DNA of 64,000 nucleotides from Spirosoma telluris (GTDB lineage: Bacteria; Bacteroidota; Bacteroidia; Cytophagales; Spirosomataceae), in contig QLII01000001.1 of assembly GCA_003259005.1 (NCBI GenBank), positions 6,253,001-6,317,000 on the forward strand. The letters are read 5' to 3'. The position numbers and the translations under genes are program-made. Each line of letters opens with the position of its first letter. Within the stretch, counting starts at the first letter, position 1. Positions 57,388-64,000 of this stretch are shown here, in pieces. The notes under the pieces are model-generated. The model was given only the letters and a program-made list of their open reading frames with translations, searched no databases and was not told the DNA's origin.

Positions 57388-58750
57388 ATGAAACAAACGA
57401 TTACACTTCTCTTTACCTTATTCATTGGCTACGCGCAGGCCCAGAATGCGGACTCCGTCACCATCCGAAAGATTTATAATGAAGCCCTTGCGAACGGGAA
57501 ATCCTATGAGTGGCTGCGCCACCTAACCAAGCAGATTGGCCCGCGCCTGAGTGGTTCGGAAGGAGCGCAGAAAGCCGTTGACTGGACCAAGCAGGTTATG
57601 GAAAAAGAGGGCTTCGACCGGGTGTTTTTGCAGGAGGTAATGGTGCCGCACTGGGTTCGGGGAGCAAAAGAGGTGGCTTATATTCAGAATGGTAAGCAGA
57701 AAACGACCGTTCCTATTGCGGCTCTGGGCGGGTCGGTAGCCACAGGCCCAAAAGGCGTTGAAGCTGGTGTGATTGAAGTGACAAGCTTTCCCGAATTGCG
57801 GGCACTGGGCCAGATAAAGTGAAAGGTAAGATTGTCTTCTACAATCGGCCTATGGACCCACAAAAATCAATACGTTTGAGGCTTATGGTGGAGCGGTTGA
57901 CCAACGGGCTAACGGCGCTACCGAAGCGGCTAAATTAGGTGCCGTTGGCGCTATTGTCCGCTCCATGAATCCCCGGCATGACGATTATCCGCACGTAGGG
58001 GGTATGCGCTACGGCACGGGCGTTCCCCTGATTCCAACAGCAGCCATCAGCACAAATGGCGCGGATTTGCTGAGCAAAACGTTAAAAGAGAGCCCCAATC
58101 TGACGTTTTACTTCAAACAAAGCTGCGAGACCCTCCCCGACGCAAAGTCATACAACGTGGTTGGCGAAATTAAGGGAAGCGAAAAGCCCGATGAAATCAT
58201 CGTCGTTGGTGGGCATATAGACTCCTGGGATCTAGCCGAAGGGGCGCAGGACGATGGAGCGGGATGTATGCAGTCAATTGAAGTGCTTCGATTGTTTAAA
58301 GCCCTGGGTGTTAAGCCGAAACGGACGATTCGGGCGGTTATGTTTATGAACGAAGAGAATGGCCTGCGTGGGGGTGTTCAATACGCTGATCTGGCCAAAA
58401 AGAACAACGAGAAACACATGGCCGCTGTCGAGTCTGATGCGGGCGGTTTTACTCCACGTGGGTTTGGTATTGTGGGTACGCCAGAGCAACGGGCGAAAGT
58501 AATGCCCTGGAAACCACTTCTGGCTCCTTACGGCCTGCTGGAAATTGGCGCGGGTGGGGGTGGGGCCGACATCGGTCCACTGGCTCAATCAGGCACCGTA
58601 TTGTTTGGCTTTAAACCCGACTCGCAGCGCTATTTCGATTACCATCATACCGCCGTCGATAATTTTGAAGTCGTTAGTCAGCGAGAGCTTGAGCTAGGAG
58701 CAGCCTCCATGGCGGCCCTGATTTATTTGCTGGACCAATACGGACTTTAG
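57388..58750 (+). CDS. M28 family zinc aminopeptidase, two apparent frameshifts
   Basis: 454 residues after repair. Signal peptide about 1-19 (ending AQAQN). Slips occur at CC (57810-57811) and A5 (57862-57866). With one base at each, the text reads LGPDKVKGKIVFYNRPMDP and QKINTFEAYGGAVDQRANGATE. The zinc site is complete: GGHIDSWDLAEG (His), AQDDGAGC (Asp), MNEENGLRGG (catalytic Glu), ESDAGGF (Asp), YHHTAVDNF (His). This fits the M28 di-zinc arrangement of secreted peptidases such as PGCP-like enzymes. Likely periplasmic or secreted. Confidence 0.92.
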
Positions 58751-58841
58751 CTAGTGCTTTGCCAAAATAGACTCTATAGTTTCTATTGCTTCTGATGATC
58801 AAAAGAATCAATAGGAGCTATTTTGAACGACTCCCTTAAAC

Positions 58842-60505
58842 TCAGAGATTCTTATCAATTTCTTTCCTAACATCATCGAACGCGCCTGGTAAGGGCGCGT
58901 TTCGTTTTACAATCTTCCCACTTCGGTTGATAATCGTTGCCGATAGATCATCGTCCGCCCGAAGCCGTTCAACGGCGCCAAGAAGTTGGCCATTGGTTAA
59001 GAGCAAATGGTCGCCAGTAAGGTTATAGCGGGTAGCTACTTCTGGCCAAAGCGATTTGTCGGTGTCCGGCATGGGTAAATACACCAGCGCAAAATCGCGA
59101 GAGCTATAGGCATTCCGCAGGCGCTGAGCGTCTAGTGCCGCCTGTCGCCCAGCTTCGTCGGACGCAGAGGTCATAAGCAGGTAAATTACTTTTCCGCGAT
59201 TGGCATTAATAACCTGATCGAGGAGCGATGAGCCGTTGCCCAGGTCATTGCGGGTGATAAATATACCAGGCGATAATTCAAGACTGTTCGCTGATGGCCC
59301 AGCCTTGCGCAACGTTTGAATGGCAGCCCGAATGCGGGTGCTGTCTTTTACTTCGAGTCGATACAGTTCATCGAGCGATTGCGCCAGTGTGGGATTTTTT
59401 ACCTGGGGCCGGGCGTAGTCGTAAAGTAGTCGGGAGAAATTAAGCGTAAGACCCGGCAATGAACTCGCCAGCCAATAGGCCGCCAGGTAATCGACGGCGG
59501 TGCTGTCGAACTGGCGAATACTCCGTTGAATCATCAACTCATAATTGACCAGCCGTTGAAGCGTGTCGGGACTGCGTTTGACCAGACCATCGAAAAACTT
59601 CAGATCAGAAGCACGGGCTGAGTTTGTCATCGCATAATCACTGAGCCGGATACGTTCTTCGGCTGTTAGATTTTTACCGTATCGTTCCAGCAAGAGCGCT
59701 AAAGCCCGCACCGTTAGCCCGTTGGCACGGGTCACTTCGGTGGTGACCCGCTGGGTTGCGTAAGCAGCAAACCGGTTCATGGCTGATGCACGGGCCGCCG
59801 TCAGGAGCATATCATTGGGTGGACGAAGTGAGTCGTTCAGGGCTTTGTTTAACTCATCGTTTTCATAAGCCGCTTTGTCGTATAAAAAAGCGGCTGCATT
59901 GTACCGGTCAGCATAACCAACCCAGCGCTTAAGCAGTGGAAAGGGTTTTTCTTTCGCGGAGAAGGCCAGAAATGGAGCCTGATAGGCACTGGAAATCATC
60001 CGATAGGCGGCATCATCACTAGCATTAGTAACCTGGGTAGTCAGTTTTTTACCATCAGGTTTATTAGGGTAAGTGGCTTCAAAGGCTTTATAGCGGGCAA
60101 ATTGCTGATTTACCTGTGCATTAACGCCCCAAATCGAAACGGCACCGATGCCGTAAACAACGAATCGGCGTCTATCTCAATCGTAAGCGTACCTGCCGAA
60201 GCCAGAAAGGCGGTTGAGATACGACCATAATTGAAATACATTTCCTCCTGCGGAAAAATCAGCGGCAACGCCACCCGAAAGGAGCCATCTACAGCCAATG
60301 GAGCAGGTCGTACTAATTCGCGGCTAGCCTGTAGAATATTATTACGGCTGACGAGCACAGTTGGTGATTCCCGATATAGACGAGCCGACAAATGGTAAAT
60401 ACGCCCCATAACAATGACCGAATCTGTCTGGGCAAAACTCAGCGCCGGACATAGACAAGAGACCGTAAGCAACAGGACTGAAAAGCGCAGGAAAGAATTT
60501 TTCAT
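58842..60505 (-). CDS. TlpA-like protein lacking redox cysteines, with apparent frameshift
   Basis: 554 residues after repair at C4 (60127-60130 plus strand), where one base gives FRFGGVNAQVNQQFARYK. Signal peptide about 1-25 (ending SFAQ). An N-terminal beta domain like DUF4369 and a long helical middle precede a thioredoxin-like C-terminus (about 425-545; GKVIYLLMTSASDEAGRQAAL, DFALVYLPMPD, LSATIINRSGKIVKR). The usual WCxxC is replaced by a stretch without cysteine, so it cannot do thiol exchange. It may be a structural or regulatory paralogue of the redox-active protein at 8216-9349. Confidence 0.75.
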
Positions 60506-60581
60506 TGGTTTAGGAAAACAGATACAGCAATAACAAACGAAAACCTGAAACAGTCAACAACAGGGAAAAAAAGGTGGCTGT

Positions 60582-61073
60582 TTACTTCGTTTTTATGCCG
60601 TGGTATTGGTCCTGCTCCTGATAATCAGTGCGGAGTGGGTAGCCAACCCAATCAGTGGGAAGTAGTATCCGGCGAAGATCAGGGTGATTGTCAAACTGAA
60701 TACCCAGCAGGTCAAAGGTTTCCCGTTCGTGCCAGTCGGCGGTTCGCCAGATGTGCGATAAGGTTGGTACTGATGGTAAGCTGGTACTATTCGTATTACG
60801 CGGTATAACTACCTTCAGCATCAGGTTATGTTCGTACGGAATAGAGGTAAGGTTATAAATCACCTCCATGGTGTTGGCTTCTATACCGTTGTCGATACCT
60901 GTAACGCAGGCGAGTAGGTCGAAAAATAGCCGTTCGTCATCCCGTAGAAACTGGCAAATGGCTACCAGCTGACTGACTGGAACCGCGAGGTAGGGTTGTG
61001 GATTTTGGGTATTTGCCTGTAAGTCAGAGCCAAATTGAGCGCTGAGGAGGTCAGTGATTTCTGGAAAGGTCAT
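60582..61073 (-). CDS. nuoC: NADH-quinone oxidoreductase subunit C
   Basis: 163 residues of the 30-kDa complex I subunit: DLLACVTGIDNG (about 53-64), SIPYEHNLMLKVVIPR, and the signature HIWRTADWHERETFDLLGIQFDNHPDLRRILLPTDW (about 107-142). It closes with YPLRTDY. Unusually the rest of nuo is not adjacent: upstream is a toxin-antitoxin pair, whose toxin stop is two bases before the nuoC start, and downstream is a TlpA-like gene. The toxin operon may drive it. Confidence 0.93.
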   Translation of the reverse strand: MTFPEITDLLSAQFGSDLQANTQNPQPYLAVPVSQLVAICQFLRDDERLFFDLLACVTGIDNGIEANTMEVIYNLTSIPYEHNLMLKVVIPRNTNSTSLPSVPTLSHIWRTADWHERETFDLLGIQFDNHPDLRRILLPTDWVGYPLRTDYQEQDQYHGIKTK

Positions 61074-61075
61074 GC

Positions 61076-61375
61076 TCAGTAAGGATTCGCATCCGGATTG
61101 CTGCGGGTATCGATAACACGAATCACATATAATATATCGCTTACAATCTCATAATAAAGGGCGTTATACTTCGCAACGAGTACTCGCCTTATGCCAATTT
61201 GTTTGAGTGACGGAGTACCTATTTCTGGTGCTGATTCGAGTATGTCAAGTTGCTTATAGAATGCACGTACAAAACGAATCGCCACTTCTGGCGACCGGGT
61301 CTCCCCTAAGAAATCTGCTATTGCATTTACGTCAGCATCTGCCGATGGAGTTATAATGATTTTAACTGTGGCCAC
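61076..61375 (-). CDS. ParE/RelE-type toxin
   Basis: 99 residues with the RelE/ParE fold pattern: KIIITPSADADVNAIADFLGE, AIRFVRAFYKQLDILESAPEIG, RRVLVAKYNALYYEIVSDILYVIRVIDTRSNPD. ParE poisons gyrase and RelE cleaves mRNA; the C-terminal pattern is closer to ParE. It overlaps the antitoxin gene by 25 bases, and its stop is two bases from the nuoC start. Confidence 0.85.
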   Translation of the reverse strand: MATVKIIITPSADADVNAIADFLGETRSPEVAIRFVRAFYKQLDILESAPEIGTPSLKQIGIRRVLVAKYNALYYEIVSDILYVIRVIDTRSNPDANPY

Positions 61376-61611
61376 TTACTCTCCATTTTGCGTTTAAAAT
61401 CTGCTATTGATATCCCTTCTCCCCGCCGAACTTCTTCACGAGCTTTCTCTATGCCTGCTAGTTGTTCATCCGTTAGGTCATCCAGTATATCATGTTCGGG
61501 TTGACCTGCTAATATCAGTTTTGCGGAATCTAATAATCGTTCCAGTGATGGTTCATCGCCCGCATTGTCGATTAGTTGGTGCAGCTGGCTTTTCATTTCC
61601 TGAATGCTCAT
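61351..61611 (-). CDS. Antitoxin of the ParE/RelE-type module
   Basis: 86 residues, acidic and helical, first gene of the pair (overlap with the toxin start is typical of TA modules). A central LDDLTDEQLAGIEKAREEVRRGEGISI stretch is followed by a basic end (FKRKMESKWPQLKSL), the toxin-binding end in such antitoxins. No named DNA-binding domain recognised. Confidence 0.75.
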   Translation of the reverse strand: MSIQEMKSQLHQLIDNAGDEPSLERLLDSAKLILAGQPEHDILDDLTDEQLAGIEKAREEVRRGEGISIADFKRKMESKWPQLKSL

Positions 61612-61657
61612 TATCGTAGTTGCTTATTTACCGAAAGATACAAAAAGTTGCTCAATC

Positions 61658-63630
61658 TTACGCCAGCCAGGCCAGCCACTGCATCCAGTTTTCGATCCAG
61701 AACAAGAATTTAGCGGCAAATTTAGCGGCCGGAGCCGATGAAGGTTCCAGGGTTAAGCTGTTGTTGTTGAGGTTAGTATCCATGTAAATCTTCTGTTTTG
61801 GATCTACGTTTGCCCAAGTGACTTTAGCGTTTTCACTAACCGTAAACTGATGTTGACGACCCTTGCCATCCCAGAATAGCATAAGCTCATGACCATTGTC
61901 AAAGTGCACCAATATATCAACCGGCATGGCACCATCACCATTGTTTTGTACGGTTATAAAGGCCTGTTGCTGGCTACCCTGTTTTCTGTTTTTGATTGAT
62001 AGCAACTCATAGTCCACAACATTGTCGCCATACAGTGCCTGTTTGAAAAACCAGTCCATGTTAGGCCCGTATTTAGTACCAAGCCGTTTCGGAACGATTT
62101 CATTCACAATGTCAATAAAGTTTTGGCCATTGGGGTGTTTGAACTTCCAGCGGATAAAGTACGTCTGCATGATTTCATCCATCACCGGTCGGCTAACTAA
62201 TCCTTCCAGCGTTCGCATCCAGGTTGCCGTTTTGGAATAAGTCAACACACCGTACTGACCATCGGGTAGCTGCCACGTATTGCCAAAGGAAGAACCCAGT
62301 GCTGGGTTATCCTGATGTACGTAATTATCCCGAGAGCTTTCCAGATCCCCCACCTAAAGCCAAACAAGTCAATTTGAGACGAGCGAACGCCGTAGGTAGC
62401 GTCCATGATCCGACCTTCGTAATATTGGTTGAATCCCTCATCGAGCCAGGCTTCCTCGAACTCATTGGTTGCCAGCAATTGCATAAAATACTGATGACCA
62501 AATTCGTGAATCGTTACCTCTTCTGGGAAACGGGCTCCGTCGGGTAAAAACGAGGCCGTTCCGGCCGTAATGAAGGTTGGGTATTCCATCCCAAACGAAC
62601 CGCTGGCGTGCAAAGGAGGATCGACAATAGTCAAGTTTGGAAAGGGATACTTGCCGAGGTGCTTGTCGAAATAAGCCAGAGCTGCTTTGATGGCGTCCAG
62701 ATGTCGCTGCGCCTGATGGGCATGTTCGGGCTGCATGACCAGTTCAAGGCTAACGAAGCCACCGTCGGGGCGTTTCCATTTGTCCTCGATGACCTTAAAA
62801 TGGGGGGAAGCCGTCCAGGCAAAATCGACTACATCTTCGGCATGGTAGAGGATAGTTTTCGTGCCGTTGGTATGTAGTTTCTCTGACTGATAGAGGCCAA
62901 CAGCACTTACCCAATAATCTTTCGGCGTGGTGATGTTTACGTCATACACACCATAGTCGGCGTAGAACTCGGAGTGGGCATGAAATTGATGGCAGTTCCA
63001 GTGGCCGGTTGCGCCAGGGCCGGTTGCCTGATAGCGGGTCCCGGCAGGTTCATAAACCCCAATTTTCGGGAACCACTGCCCAACCAGAAAAAAGTCACGA
63101 CTGAAACCCGTGCGTGCAAAGATTTTAGGTAGTTTGGCCCGAAAGGCAATGTCGAGAACAATCGTCTCGCCCGGCCCAACGGGCTTACTGAGCGGCACAC
63201 GAATGACGGTATGGTCATCCGGGTTGCTATCGTCGGGCTGAAAGAACTGATACGCTAGCGACTCGCCACCACGCACTTTCATCGACACAACATCAATAGA
63301 ACCATAGGGGTTTTCTTTGGCGTTTCGGTCAATTTGGTCACCCCGTAGCTGCCCACCCGACTCGCGCATGAAGGTAGATTGATCGTTCCGAAACGCGTTG
63401 AGATAGAGGTGAAACTGTAACTCCCGAATGACATCATTGGACGGATTTTTCCAGGTAAGTGTTTCTCGTCCATCGAGTTTTTTCGTGACGGGGTCAAGTT
63501 TAACGTCGATCTGGTAATTCGCCAGTCGTGGACTTAAGGGCGTAGAGAAAATCGGTTTTTGACCATAACTAATCAAGGCAAAGCAAACTCCTGCAATACT
63601 GAGCAAGTCGCGAGATCTCATACGTGGCAA
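61658..63630 (-). CDS. M1 family metallo-aminopeptidase, with apparent frameshift
   Basis: 657 residues after repair. Signal peptide about 1-23 (ending ISYGQ). N-terminal beta domain, then the zinc site HEFGHQYFMQLLATNEFEEAW with LDEGFNQYYEG (HExxH-18-E). GSFGMEYPTF before it is the variant of the GAMEN substrate loop. The frame slips at C5 (62347-62351 plus strand); one base gives FRWGDLESSRDNYVHQDNP and the helical C-terminal half, otherwise lost. Probably a periplasmic or outer-surface aminopeptidase. It lies 46 bases after the antitoxin gene on the same strand order. Confidence 0.9.
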
Positions 63631-63764
63631 AAGCTAAAGGTATTTACACAAAAGTAGCTGGATTGTCGTGATAAAGGCTATCTCCTTAGGCGGGTTTCAG
63701 GAAGATACAACTTATGTCAATAGCTAGCAAACCCTACTGACATAGGGCTGTCACGGTGGCCTTC

Positions 63765-63772
63765 TACCTTTG
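63765..63772 (+). promoter_or_regulatory. Possible -7 element for the DinB-family gene
   Basis: TACCTTTG fits TAnnTTTG and lies 27 bases before the ATG at 63800. No well-spaced TTG seen. Confidence 0.45.
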
Positions 63773-63799
63773 TTTCAACAATAAACCAACGACAATTCT

Positions 63800-64000
63800 A
63801 TGGAACTGATTCCGCTATTTTTGACCGAAATGGAGCAGGAAGCGAAGACAACCCGCAAAATGCTTGAGCGTATTCCCGATGATAAATACGACTGGAAACC
63901 TCACGAAAAAAGCATGACAGTCAGACAATTGGCTACCCATATCGCCAACCTGCCAACCTGGGTAACGATGGCCTTAACAACGGATGGACTGGATTTTGCC
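63800..64000 (+). CDS. DinB-family protein, 3' part outside the window
   Basis: 67 residues visible from the ATG at 63800: FLTEMEQEAKTTRKMLERIP, DDKYDWKPHEKSMTVRQLATHIANLPTWV. The helical pattern with His in the second block (LATHIANLP) is the N-terminal metal-binding helix of the DinB four-helix bundle. Family members are stress-linked metal-binding enzymes of mostly unknown substrate. Confidence 0.75.
   Translation, partial: MELIPLFLTEMEQEAKTTRKMLERIPDDKYDWKPHEKSMTVRQLATHIANLPTWVTMALTTDGLDFA

Noticed and set aside
57388..57822. Separate short peptidase-like gene
   Set aside because: It continues into the M28 catalytic frame when two single-base losses are corrected; alone it has no zinc site.
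61658..62353. Independent protein starting MGDLESSRDNY
   Set aside because: It is the C-terminal half of the M1 peptidase once the C5 run at 62347-62351 is repaired.
1..64000. tRNA, rRNA, IS or prophage elements
   Set aside because: No tRNA cloverleaf, rRNA, transposase or phage structural gene was recognised when reading through.

Overview
This window looks like chromosomal DNA from a gliding, carotenoid-forming Bacteroidota, most likely Cytophagales (Spirosoma-like). The support is gldH and gldE, subtilases with type IX secretion (T9SS) C-terminal domains, DUF4369/TlpA proteins, an ECF sigma factor beside crtI-crtB, LytTR regulators, a BlaI/BlaR1 pair, and promoters of the Bacteroidota type (TTTG, about 19-20 bp, TAnnTTTG). 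I saw no rRNA, tRNA, CRISPR array, insertion sequence or prophage.

Layout. 1-4.1 kb: the 3' part of an M20 dipeptidase, a Lys/Ala-rich exported protein, and purB. 4.2-7.2 kb: four unrecognised membrane proteins, the last with ankyrin-like repeats. 7.3-10.9 kb (minus): gatB, a TlpA-like protein, proC. 11-16.5 kb: a JmjC-like cupin, crtB, crtI, an ECF sigma factor, kdsD. 16.6-21.5 kb: recQ, purD, a RicT/PSP1 protein. 21.6-27 kb: blaR1-blaI, gldH, a PAP2 phosphatase, a long PurF. 27-31.2 kb: a vanadium-haloperoxidase-like lipoprotein, dnaG, a small unknown. 31.5-35.2 kb: an accessory-looking block with an atypical LuxR regulator, a LytTR remnant, an intact LytTR membrane regulator, a short peptide gene, and an LpxL-like acyltransferase with a PqqD-like tail. 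35.3-42.8 kb: RNase G, a 29-residue AURKAIP1/mS38-like protein, a TPR protein, HU, mutY, ssb, gldE, an unknown. 43-52.8 kb: a DUF3500 protein and three subtilases, two of them tandem T9SS cargo. 53-57.2 kb: a large secreted repeat protein ending in a JAMM-like domain, then a PQQ-type propeller. 57.4-64 kb: an M28 peptidase, a cysteine-less TlpA-like protein, nuoC, a ParE/RelE-type toxin-antitoxin pair, an M1 aminopeptidase, and the start of a DinB protein.

Data quality. I count 21 apparent frameshifts in 18 genes, including essential ones (dnaG, gatB). Each is repaired by adding one base to a short homopolymer, and none needs a base removed. This points to a one-sided sequencing or consensus deletion error, so split genes are annotated as whole genes with the break stated.

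Most interesting locus. About 33.8-35.2 kb: a consensus promoter, then a peptide of about 58 residues with a CysCysGlyGly motif, then an LpxL-fold acyltransferase fused to a PqqD-like (RiPP-recognition-like) tail, with a LytTR regulator divergent to them. It reads as a candidate peptide-modification system. Second is the secreted three-repeat protein with a JAMM-like C-terminus. Many 3' gene boundaries also carry long perfect inverted repeats, each of different sequence.
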